DNA of 64,000 nt. It comes from Clostridium sp. (GTDB lineage: Bacteria > Bacillota > Clostridia > Oscillospirales > Acutalibacteraceae). Positions 27,143 through 34,108 of the stretch are shown here, piece after piece. The stretch is taken from positions 1 to 64,000 of the forward strand of contig JAMPGU010000006.1 in the NCBI GenBank assembly GCA_023663865.1, read 5' to 3'. The notes below the pieces were generated by a model, which was not told where the DNA came from, made no database searches, and saw only the letters and a program-made list of their open reading frames with translations. Numbering within the stretch: the first letter of the stretch is position 1; each line of letters starts with the position of its first letter. The translations under genes and the position numbers were made by a program.

Positions 27143-29760
27143 CATTCTATTACCCTGAAACAGAAGAACCTGCCATAGATCATTTTTCTCTTTCCATAAA
27201 TGCAGGCGACTTTTTCGTGTTATTTGGCCGTTCCGGCTGCGGTAAATCCACATTACTCCGTCATTTGAAGCCGCAGTTAACTCCTCACGGAATAAAGGAT
27301 GGCAAGATACTGTTTAACGACACACCACTAAATCAGTTGAGCGAGCTTGAAAGTGCATCAAAAATCGGATTTGTTATGCAGTCCCCTGACAATCAGATTG
27401 TTACGGATAAAGTGTGGCACGAGCTAGCATTTGGGCTGGAAAGTCTTGGCTATGACACACCTTCAATTCGGCGCAGAGTAGCGGAAATGGCTTCGTTCTT
27501 TGGTATTCAAAACTGGTTTTACAAGAATGTTTCCGAGCTTTCAGGCGGTCAGAAACAGCTGCTTAATCTTGCTTCTGTTATGGTTATGCAGCCCAGCCTA
27601 TTAATATTGGATGAGCCGACGAGTCAGCTTGACCCAATTGCCGCATCTGACTTTTTGAATACTCTGAAAAAAATTAATCAGGAGCTTGGTACAACCATTA
27701 TACTTACAGAGCACCGACTTGAGGAAGCACTGTCCATTGCCAATCACGCAGCCATTATGGAAGACGGACGTTTGCTTTGCAGCGGGAATGTTACGGAGGT
27801 TTGCTCCTACCTAAAGCAAAATAATCACAATATGTTTCTTGCCATGCCGACGGCAACCAGAATTTGGGGTTCTGTTCCTTCCGAGCTACCCTGCCCTGTT
27901 TCTGTAAAGGATGGCCGCAGCTTTTTAAAATGTTATACTGAATGTAACAAAATTAAAACGATTAATAAAACTGAGCCTTACAATGCTGATGCAGAAACGA
28001 AAATTTCTGTAAATAATGCATGGTTCAGGTATGAAAAAAATCTCCCCGACATTATAAAAGGTGTTAATCTGACTGCCAAGTCCGGCGAGCTATTTTGTAT
28101 TCTTGGGGGCAATGGTACGGGAAAAACCACCTTGCTTAAACTAATTGCCGGCTGTCATAAACCATATGACGGTGAAATAAATACATATGGAAAAGTTTGT
28201 TTACTACCGCAAAATCCGCAAACATTATTTGTAAAAAAGACAGTTTGGGAGGATTTGGAAGATGTGGTAAAACATCAAAAAATATCTAAGGAACAGCGTG
28301 AAAGCAACATGGAAAATGTACTCAAGCTGTGTCAGCTTAGTGAGCTTGCCCACAGACACCCATATGATCTTTCAGGCGGTGAACAACAGCGTGCCGCACT
28401 TGCAAAGCTATTACTGCTTAAGCCCGATATCTTGTTGATGGATGAGCCAACAAAGGGCTTTGACGCTGCGTTTAAATATGAATTTTCCATTATTCTAAAG
28501 GAACTGCTTACCGCCGGTGTTTGTATAATTATGGTCAGTCACGATATAGAATTTTGTGCTGAATATGCGAATCGTTGCGCTCTTTTTTTCGATGGCAGCA
28601 TTGTATCAAATAGTACTCCAAAGGAATTTTTTAACGGTAACAGTTTTTATACAACCTCAGCAAACAGAATCGCACGAGATATTATACCTGATGCCGTAAC
28701 AACAGAGGATGTAATTGACGCTATCGGCGGTAAATCAAAAAAGCCTATGGAGACAGTGAAGGTCGACTACAAGGTCAATATTAACAAAAAAAATGATGCA
28801 CCTAAAGAAACGGACAAGCTTCCCATATGGCGAAAAATCGGTGCCGGCATATCAGCACTTCTTGCCCTATGCACATATTTTATCGCGGCTAAAAACGAAA
28901 ATTTAAATGAAATACTCGATTTCAGCGGCATAACAAATACAGATAATTCACAGTTTATTCTTTACGCAGTTTTTATGCTGTTTATCATTTTGACTGCTAT
29001 ATTTTCCGGGCGCAAATCATCACCGCCTGTCAGCGTAAAACTGCAAAAAAATAATAGGAAATTATCTAAACGGACCATCACTGCTGTTATAATGATAATA
29101 CTGCTGATTCCGTTAACGCTTTTTATCGGCACTGCATATGTAGATGCTAAGCAGTATTATCTGACCACATTAGCTGTTTTAATTGAATGCATGCTCCCCT
29201 TCTTTATGGTTTTTGAGGGAAGAAAACCAAAATCAAGAGAGTTGGTTATTATTGCTGTTCTTTGTGCAATTAACATTGCAGGCCGAGCCACATTTTTTAT
29301 GTTTCCGCAGTTCAAACCAATCATTGCATTGACGATTATATCCGGTGTTGCTTTAGGCGGTGAAACAGGATTTTTGGTCGGTGCAGTTACTATGCTTATA
29401 TCCAATATGATGTTCGCACAAGGACCGTGGACACCATGGCAAATGTTTGCTATGGGAATAATCGGTTTCCTCGCAGGAATTCTATATCAAAAAGGATGGC
29501 TGAAACGTTCAAGAATTTCATTGTCCGTATTTGGAGCAATTTCAGCAATTATCATCTATGGCGGAATTATGAATCCTGCATCAGCACTTATCTGGAGCAG
29601 TGAAGCATTAAATTGGAATATTATAATCAGCTATTATGTTACAGGACTCCCATTGGATTGCATTCAGGCAATCGGAACAGTAGTTTTCCTCTGGATTGTT
29701 TCAGAGCCAATGCTGGAAAAGCTTGATAGAATTAAAGTAAAATATGGCTTGGTAGAATAA
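27115..29760 (+). CDS. Fused ECF transporter: two EcfA ATPases plus S component (predicted cobalamin)
   Basis: An 881-residue fusion. ATPase 1: Walker A GRSGCGKST (about 38-46), Q-loop MQSPDNQ, signature LSGGQKQ (about 142), Walker B LLILDEPTS. ATPase 2: Walker A GGNGTGKTT (about 331), signature LSGGEQQ (about 419), Walker B ILLMDEPTK. After a linker, about nine TM helices fill 575-881, with the last six resembling an ECF S component (ISGVALGGETGFLVGA; QGPWTPWQMFAMGIIGFLAG), the type annotated CbrT. ATPases and S component are normally separate proteins, so this is an A-A'-S fusion with extra TM helices. GAGGAG precedes the ATG. Specificity for B12 is inferred from the riboswitch and DUF4430 neighbours. 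Confidence 0.88.
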   Translation: MEILTVKNLTFYYPETEEPAIDHFSLSINAGDFFVLFGRSGCGKSTLLRHLKPQLTPHGIKDGKILFNDTPLNQLSELESASKIGFVMQSPDNQIVTDKVWHELAFGLESLGYDTPSIRRRVAEMASFFGIQNWFYKNVSELSGGQKQLLNLASVMVMQPSLLILDEPTSQLDPIAASDFLNTLKKINQELGTTIILTEHRLEEALSIANHAAIMEDGRLLCSGNVTEVCSYLKQNNHNMFLAMPTATRIWGSVPSELPCPVSVKDGRSFLKCYTECNKIKTINKTEPYNADAETKISVNNAWFRYEKNLPDIIKGVNLTAKSGELFCILGGNGTGKTTLLKLIAGCHKPYDGEINTYGKVCLLPQNPQTLFVKKTVWEDLEDVVKHQKISKEQRESNMENVLKLCQLSELAHRHPYDLSGGEQQRAALAKLLLLKPDILLMDEPTKGFDAAFKYEFSIILKELLTAGVCIIMVSHDIEFCAEYANRCALFFDGSIVSNSTPKEFFNGNSFYTTSANRIARDIIPDAVTTEDVIDAIGGKSKKPMETVKVDYKVNINKKNDAPKETDKLPIWRKIGAGISALLALCTYFIAAKNENLNEILDFSGITNTDNSQFILYAVFMLFIILTAIFSGRKSSPPVSVKLQKNNRKLSKRTITAVIMIILLIPLTLFIGTAYVDAKQYYLTTLAVLIECMLPFFMVFEGRKPKSRELVIIAVLCAINIAGRATFFMFPQFKPIIALTIISGVALGGETGFLVGAVTMLISNMMFAQGPWTPWQMFAMGIIGFLAGILYQKGWLKRSRISLSVFGAISAIIIYGGIMNPASALIWSSEALNWNIIISYYVTGLPLDCIQAIGTVVFLWIVSEPMLEKLDRIKVKYGLVE

Positions 29761-29775
29761 ATTATTTCTTCATAT

Positions 29776-29817
29776 AAAAAAACAAAGACACTGAAAAAAA
29801 TCAGTGTCTTTGCTTTT
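29776..29817 (+). terminator. Terminator of the ECF operon
   Basis: Stem CAAAGACACTGA / TCAGTGTCTTTG with a 6-nt A loop, then CTTTTG. The T-tract is interrupted. Confidence 0.8.
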
Positions 29818-29868
29818 GTCTGATTACTACAAAAAAGATGTTATTGCTTCATCAGCAACGCCATCAAT

Positions 29869-29895
29869 AAAAAACGTAGGACGGATTGCTCTACG
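29869..29895 (-). terminator. Terminator after the tRNA-Leu(CAG) satellite element
   Basis: Minus strand stem CGTAG / CTACG enclosing GCAATCCG, then TTTTTT. The GCAATCCG octamer is also in the loop of the matching terminator at 44464-44496. Confidence 0.75.
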
Positions 29896-29902
29896 CCAGT
29901 AG

Positions 29903-30000
29903 TGGTGCAGATGAAATCATCATCTCGCTATCGAAAGGTACACTGTACCTTTCTCCCAAAGCCTGCAAACAGCCTTTGGAGCTCGTTGTTCAAGTCCCCC
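29903..30000 (-). ncRNA. Structured satellite element after tRNA-Leu(CAG), copy 2
   Basis: A minus-strand segment starting with GGGACTTGAAC and ending in CATCTGCACCA. Features shared with the copy at 44350-44460: ACTTGAA, an ACG..GCTC strand, a variable hairpin closed by GGAG with a bulged purine at the same place, the hairpin AAAGGTAC-AGT-GTACCTTT, and CGATAGC-AGA. Compared with the other copy, the second hairpin has a compensatory T-A to A-T change. It lies after the tRNA's own terminator and before a second terminator. Whether it is transcribed is unknown. No Rfam family is recognised. Confidence 0.55.
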
Positions 30001-30009
30001 ATTTATATG

Positions 30010-30047
30010 AAAATGAGAAAGACACCAGGTGGTGTCTTTCTCATTTT
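30010..30047 (-). terminator. Terminator directly after tRNA-Leu(CAG)
   Basis: A 17-bp perfect stem beginning AAAATGAGAAAGACACC with loop ACCT; the first stem base is the last A of the tRNA CCA. The 3' arm ends CATTTT. Confidence 0.8.
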
Positions 30048-30133
30048 GGTGCAGAAGAAGGGACTTGAACCCTCATGAAATTGCTTTCACTAGAACCTGA
30101 ATCTAGCGCGTCTGCCTATTCCGCCACTTCTGC
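30047..30133 (-). tRNA. tRNA-Leu (anticodon CAG), CCA encoded
   Basis: An 87-nt class II tRNA. Acceptor GCAGAAG / CTTCTGC, D-arm region GCGGAATAGGCAGACGC, anticodon stem CTAGA / TCTAG with loop TTCAGGT (anticodon CAG), a long variable arm, T-arm GGGTTCAAGTCCC, discriminator A and encoded CCA. Confidence 0.95.
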
Positions 30134-30279
30134 ATATTTACTTGTAAATTCGTGGCAGCCGCGCTAACGCGATACTCTTGCGGTTAGCAAAATTTGATTG
30201 TTGTTCTGCAACTCAAATTTTGACCGCTACGCCTTTTGAACCTGCACTTCATCCTCCACCGGAGGCGTTTGGTTGAAAA
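30134..30279 (-). other. Structured insert between two tRNA-Leu 5' ends
   Basis: A 146-bp non-coding segment between the intact tRNA and the duplicated 5' tRNA fragment. The minus strand has ACGCC / GGCGT enclosing a CCTCC-GGT-GGAGG hairpin and a GCAGGTTCAA string like a T-arm. It also has a long imperfect stem (GCGG...AAAATTTGA / TCAAATTTTG...CCGC) and a near-palindromic ATTTACAAGTAAAT end. Not recognised as a known family. Confidence 0.45.
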
Positions 30280-30301
30280 CTGCCGATTCCGCCACTTCTG
30301 C
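30280..30301 (-). pseudogene. Broken tRNA-Leu 5' fragment
   Basis: The 22 nt from GCAGAAGTGGCGG to GGCAG match the first 22 nt of tRNA-Leu(CAG) at 30133-30112 with a single C/A difference, 168 bp away in the same orientation. No anticodon or T-arm follows in register, so it is a fragment, not a gene. Confidence 0.75.
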
Positions 30302-30324
30302 ACATATTGAATTGTGCTCTTAAT

Positions 30325-30359
30325 TTTTACACGGCAGAGCAACCGAGCCGGAGCGTACT
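30325..30359. repeat. Short dispersed repeat, unit 1
   Basis: TTTTACACGG..GAG..AACCGAG.CGGAGC.TACT; about 83 bp from a second copy at 30408-30443. Confidence 0.6.
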
Positions 30360-30407
30360 TTCAGTTAGAAACTTACTTTTCTGCTTAATCCGAACATATC
30401 CTCTAAA

Positions 30408-30443
30408 TTTTACACGGTGAGAACAACCGAGGCGGAGCATACT
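30408..30443. repeat. Short dispersed repeat, unit 2
   Basis: Same pattern as unit 1 with about six substitutions and one extra base. The rest of 30444-30550 holds no gene. Confidence 0.6.
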
Positions 30444-30550
30444 GCTTATTCCGCATAATGACACCAGCAGGAAACTGCTGAAATCATATTGAAAATTAAG
30501 GATAATTTCAATCACCAAATTTTCAACATTAGAATAATAACACATCTGTC

Positions 30551-30578
30551 TTGAAATGTCAATTAAATATGTTATAAT
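30551..30578 (+). promoter_or_regulatory. Promoter giving a probably leaderless mRNA
   Basis: TTGAAA (30551-30556), a 16-nt spacer, TATAAT (30573-30578). The ATG begins 7 nt after the -10 box, where transcription should start, and there is no Shine-Dalgarno sequence. Confidence 0.65.
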
Positions 30579-30584
30579 TATTTT

Positions 30585-31124
30585 ATGAAAAAAATTATTA
30601 ACATCTTATTAATCTTAATTGCCGGTTGCTATTCCTTATATTATGCAAGCTTAGGTGGGTTTAGAGGAAACGCAGGTGCATTATCAAAAATCGGTCTCAC
30701 ACATCACATTCTTTTTATTATATGGGGCATTATCACCTATTTTGTGCTTTCCTATAATATTGTCGTTGGGTTTAGACAAACCAAATACAAATTCTACATA
30801 ATACCGCTTATTATTGCGGCAATTGGAATGATTCTGACCCTAGCATTTGATTTTGATTATGCGTTACATACGGATTATATGCTTCACTGCATCGGCTCTA
30901 TGACCTTTTCTATAGTAATGGGAATATTGGTATTTGTACTGTTTTTACTGAGAAAAGAATATATACTGACAGCTGTCTGCGGCTCTATACTTGCTGCAGA
31001 TTTCATTCTGCTTATTATCTTTAAAGAAACAGCCATCATAGAGCTGCTGCCTATTTTTTCCGGCTATGTAATGCTTGGCATTATGAACAGCCGAAAGGAG
31101 CGTGAACCTATTGGAATTAAATAA
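30585..31124 (+). CDS. Polytopic membrane protein of unknown function
   Basis: A 179-residue hydrophobic protein with five or six predicted TM helices and short loops (GGFRGNAGALSKIGLTHH; ALHTDYMLHC) containing several His residues. It resembles small uncharacterised Clostridia membrane proteins; no family is recognised with confidence. Its mRNA is probably leaderless. It overlaps the decarboxylase-like gene downstream, so the two are cotranscribed. Confidence 0.6.
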   Translation: MKKIINILLILIAGCYSLYYASLGGFRGNAGALSKIGLTHHILFIIWGIITYFVLSYNIVVGFRQTKYKFYIIPLIIAAIGMILTLAFDFDYALHTDYMLHCIGSMTFSIVMGILVFVLFLLRKEYILTAVCGSILAADFILLIIFKETAIIELLPIFSGYVMLGIMNSRKEREPIGIK

Positions 31125-32421
31125 CAGACTCCGTTCAATAAAAACATATCCCTTTCACATGCCGGGTCATAAGAGAAATGAAATTTTCAGCATTACCGGT
31201 GCCGATATTGATATTACAGAAATTGATGGCTTTGATAATCTTCACAATCCCACTGAAATAATCAGAGATATGGAGGATGCTTTAAAGAAAATTTTTTCCT
31301 CAGAAAAAAGCATTATATCTGTAAACGGATCAACCTGCTGTATTCTTGCCGCAATTTCAGCTGTATGCAGTAAGGGTGATAAAATCGTTATTGCAAGAAA
31401 TTGCCACAAATCCGTATACAATGCCTGCTACATAAACGAGCTTGACATTACTTATTTAGAACCAGCATTCAATTATGAATATGGTATATATACAAGTATT
31501 ACACAAGAGAGTATTAACGAAGCTATCCGAAACAATCCCACAGCAAAAGCAATAGTAATCACCTCCCCCACTTACGAGGGCTTTGTAAGTGATGTAACAG
31601 CAAGCATACCGTTAATCATTGATGCCGCACACGGAAGTCATTTTGGGCTTGCTGATTACTTTCCAAGCAGAGCTAAAGGTGATATCGTAATTCATTCCCT
31701 GCACAAAACACTGCCTGCCCTTACACAGACTGCCGCTATACATATCTATAACAGCAAATACTGTGATGATGTAAAAAAATATATGGATGTTTTTGAGAGC
31801 AGTTCTCCCAGCTATATACTTATGGCATCCATTGACAGATGCATAGATTTTATAAATCATTCCAAAAAGCACTTTGATGCATACAAAATTATTCTTGATA
31901 AATTTTACAGCAAAATAAAGAATTTAGAAAATGTTCATCTTATTAAAAATGACGACATCAGCAGACTCTGCATATTGGCTGACGGATACAGCGGATATGA
32001 ACTGGCGGTGCATCTCAGAAAAAATGGGATTGAGGTTGAAAGCACTTGTGCAGATTATGTAATACTGATTTCTACGGTATGTGATACAGCAGAGGGCTTT
32101 GATTTGCTGTACGAGGCTCTTGCTCAAATTAAGCACCGTAACAAAAATAATCACACATTCATAAAACCTGAAATTCCAAAAAAGGCATTAAACGCCCATA
32201 ATGTATCACAAACAGAAAAAACAGACATTAACTGTGCATCAGGTAAAATATGCGGAGAATACATATATGCATACCCACCGGGTGTGCCGATTATTGTTCC
32301 CGGAGAAATCATAGAGCAAAACACGATTGATTATATCAAAATGCTGACAGAAAAAAAAATAAATGTTATCAGTGACAGCAATTTACTGCCCAACAGTATA
32401 TTGACAAAGCGGAATGAATAA
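31111..32421 (+). CDS. Orn/Lys/Arg decarboxylase-family PLP enzyme
   Basis: A fold-type I PLP enzyme of the arginine/lysine/ornithine decarboxylase family. Visible landmarks: FHMPGHKRN near the N-terminus, the pocket NGSTCCILAA, DAAHGSHFG (Asp contacting the PLP pyridine N) and the Schiff-base Lys in HSLHKTLPALTQTA. At about 437 residues it lacks the receiver-like wing domain of the inducible E. coli enzymes and matches the compact SpeA/YaaO type, which makes agmatine or cadaverine. The TTG at 31111 is 10 nt from AAGGAG; the GTG at 31102 is only 1 nt from it. It overlaps the upstream membrane-protein gene. Confidence 0.85.
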   Translation: MELNNRLRSIKTYPFHMPGHKRNEIFSITGADIDITEIDGFDNLHNPTEIIRDMEDALKKIFSSEKSIISVNGSTCCILAAISAVCSKGDKIVIARNCHKSVYNACYINELDITYLEPAFNYEYGIYTSITQESINEAIRNNPTAKAIVITSPTYEGFVSDVTASIPLIIDAAHGSHFGLADYFPSRAKGDIVIHSLHKTLPALTQTAAIHIYNSKYCDDVKKYMDVFESSSPSYILMASIDRCIDFINHSKKHFDAYKIILDKFYSKIKNLENVHLIKNDDISRLCILADGYSGYELAVHLRKNGIEVESTCADYVILISTVCDTAEGFDLLYEALAQIKHRNKNNHTFIKPEIPKKALNAHNVSQTEKTDINCASGKICGEYIYAYPPGVPIIVPGEIIEQNTIDYIKMLTEKKINVISDSNLLPNSILTKRNE

Positions 32422-32462
32422 TGTAAAATAATTAAGAAATATTTAGGAAAGAGGTGTTACCT

Positions 32463-32609
32463 TTGAAGAGAATTAACACTTTAAGCTCACGCAATCTTTG
32501 CGAGTCAGCTAAAAAGGGCGGCTGCGGCGAATGCCAGACTTCTTGTCAGTCAGCCAGCAAAACTTCTTGTTCAGTTGCTAACCAGAAATGTGAGCAGATT
32601 AAGAAGTAA
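32463..32609 (+). CDS. SCIFF ranthipeptide precursor (variant)
   Basis: A 48-residue peptide with a TTG start, 6 nt after GAGGTG. It contains the SCIFF signature KKGGCGECQTSCQSA and VANQKCE, immediately upstream of the SCIFF maturase. SCIFF peptides are near-universal in Clostridia and receive radical-SAM-formed Cys-Thr thioethers; their role is unknown. Cysteines here are at 13, 21, 24, 28, 36 and 43. Relative to the family pattern, Cys32 has become Ser, Thr37 has become Ser, and Cys13 is new, so the count of six is kept. Positions 32 and 37 are those cross-linked in CteA of Clostridium thermocellum (recalled from the literature). Confidence 0.93.
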   Translation: MKRINTLSSRNLCESAKKGGCGECQTSCQSASKTSCSVANQKCEQIKK

Positions 32610-32630
32610 TAAATTTTATAAATAAGATTT

Positions 32631-32655
32631 AGGTGGGCTCGCCCACCTTTTTCTT
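32631..32655 (+). terminator. Attenuating terminator between SCIFF and its maturase
   Basis: Stem AGGTGGG-CTCG-CCCACCT followed by TTTTTC, 21 nt after the peptide stop and just before the maturase RBS. It would lower maturase transcription relative to the precursor. Confidence 0.75.
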
Positions 32656-32668
32656 TGGAGAACTATTT

Positions 32669-34060
32669 ATGATACATGCATATAAAATGAACGGATATAA
32701 TATCATACTGGATCAAAACAGCGGATGTGTTCACTCTGTTGACGAGGCAACCTATGATATTATAACGATGTATGAACATCACAGCAAGGATGACATAAAG
32801 GCATTTATTCTTGATAAATACAAGAATGATGAGGATGTGACAAGTGAGGATATTGACCTTTGCTTTAAAGATATTGAAGCCTTGATTGCAGATGGCAGAT
32901 TATTTGCAGAAGATACATTTGAAAGCACTGCAAAGGAATTCAAAAAAAGACAAGGTGTTGTTAAGGCAATCTGTCTGCATGTTGCTCATGACTGCAATCT
33001 AGCTTGTAAATACTGCTTCGCCGGTAAGGGTGAATATGACGGTCCTAAGGGATTAATGAGCTTTGAAACCGGTAAAAAAGCACTGGATTTTTTAATTGAA
33101 CAAAGCGGTACAAGACGAAATCTTGAGGTTGACTTTTTCGGCGGTGAACCACTCCTCAACTGGGAGGTTTGCAAGAAGCTTGTTGCTTACGGCAGAGAGC
33201 AGGAAAAAAAGCACAATAAGAATTTCAGATTTACCCTAACCACAAACGGACTGCTGATTAACGATGATGTTATTGATTTCTGCAACAAGGAAATGGGTAA
33301 TGTTGTCCTGTCACTGGACGGCAGAAAAATCACCAACGATAAAATGAGAGTGTCCCGCAGCGGCAAAGGCTCATATGACTTAATTGTAGATAAATTTAAA
33401 AAGCTGGCTGATTCAAGAAATCAAAAGGATTATTATATGAGAGGTACATATACCCATAATAATCTTGACTTTGCCGGCGATATACTGCATATGGCAGATT
33501 TGGGCTTTAAAGAATTATCTATTGAACCTGTTGTATGTGACCCGGCAGAGCCCTATGCACTGACAAATGAGGACCTGCCTATCCTTAAAGAGCAGTATCA
33601 GATACTTGCTGACGAAATGCTGAAAAGATACAGAAATAATAATGGCTTTACATTCTATCATTATATGATAGACTTAGACGCAGGTCCCTGCATTGTTAAA
33701 AGAGTATCCGGCTGCGGTGTCGGCACAGAATACCTGGCTGTAACGCCAAACGGAGAATTGTATCCCTGCCACCAATTTGTTGGTGACGAAAAATTCCTGC
33801 TTGGTAACATATGGGACGGCGTTAAAAACAAGAAGGTTCTTGAGCAGTTTGAGGAATGCAATGTATATTCGCATAAGGAGTGTAAGGACTGCTTTGCAAA
33901 GCTGTATTGCTCCGGCGGATGTGCTGCTAATGCTTATCACACAACGGGAAGTGTTAACGGCGTATATGAATTTGGCTGTGAACTGCACAGAAAGCGTATC
34001 GAATGTGCAATTATGCTCAAGGTTGCCGAAGCAGAAGAAAATTTAAAGGTTGAATACTAA
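32669..34060 (+). CDS. SCIFF peptide maturase, radical SAM/SPASM
   Basis: A radical-SAM enzyme that installs thioether cross-links in the SCIFF precursor. Residues about 1-80 form a PqqD-like peptide-binding (RRE) region, followed by the CxxxCxxC cluster motif in HDCNLACKYCFAG (about 106-118) and a TIM barrel with FFGGEPLLNW. The C-terminal SPASM domain carries auxiliary-cluster cysteines in SGCGVG, LYPCHQF, CNVYSHKECKDC, LYCSGGC and FGCELH. The ATG at 32669 is 8 nt from GGAG; the longer reading from 32633 runs through the terminator hairpin and is rejected. All expected cysteine motifs appear intact, in contrast to the altered substrate peptide. Confidence 0.94.
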   Translation: MIHAYKMNGYNIILDQNSGCVHSVDEATYDIITMYEHHSKDDIKAFILDKYKNDEDVTSEDIDLCFKDIEALIADGRLFAEDTFESTAKEFKKRQGVVKAICLHVAHDCNLACKYCFAGKGEYDGPKGLMSFETGKKALDFLIEQSGTRRNLEVDFFGGEPLLNWEVCKKLVAYGREQEKKHNKNFRFTLTTNGLLINDDVIDFCNKEMGNVVLSLDGRKITNDKMRVSRSGKGSYDLIVDKFKKLADSRNQKDYYMRGTYTHNNLDFAGDILHMADLGFKELSIEPVVCDPAEPYALTNEDLPILKEQYQILADEMLKRYRNNNGFTFYHYMIDLDAGPCIVKRVSGCGVGTEYLAVTPNGELYPCHQFVGDEKFLLGNIWDGVKNKKVLEQFEECNVYSHKECKDCFAKLYCSGGCAANAYHTTGSVNGVYEFGCELHRKRIECAIMLKVAEAEENLKVEY

Positions 34061-34068
34061 TACAAAAA

Positions 34069-34108
34069 GCAAAAGGAATGTTCACGCAGAACATTCCTTT
34101 TGCGCTTT
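34069..34108. terminator. Terminator after the SCIFF maturase
   Basis: A 15-bp perfect stem GCAAAAGGAATGTTC with 5-nt loop ACGCA, then GCTTTT. Also close to the stop of the convergent DUF5054 gene. Confidence 0.88.

Noticed and set aside
29903..30000. T-box leader after tRNA-Leu(CAG)
   Set aside because: No AGGGTGGNACCGCG T-box or specifier loop, and it follows a tRNA rather than preceding an amino-acid gene.
29886..30068. 60-residue plus-strand ORF across the tRNA-Leu(CAG) satellite
   Set aside because: It reads through the antisense of the structured element, the terminator hairpin and the tRNA 3' end; no coding features.
30327..30545. 72-residue minus-strand ORF over the repeat region
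   Set aside because: It is produced by the two 35-nt repeats (both encode an LRLGCS string), has no RBS, and overlaps other non-coding repeats.
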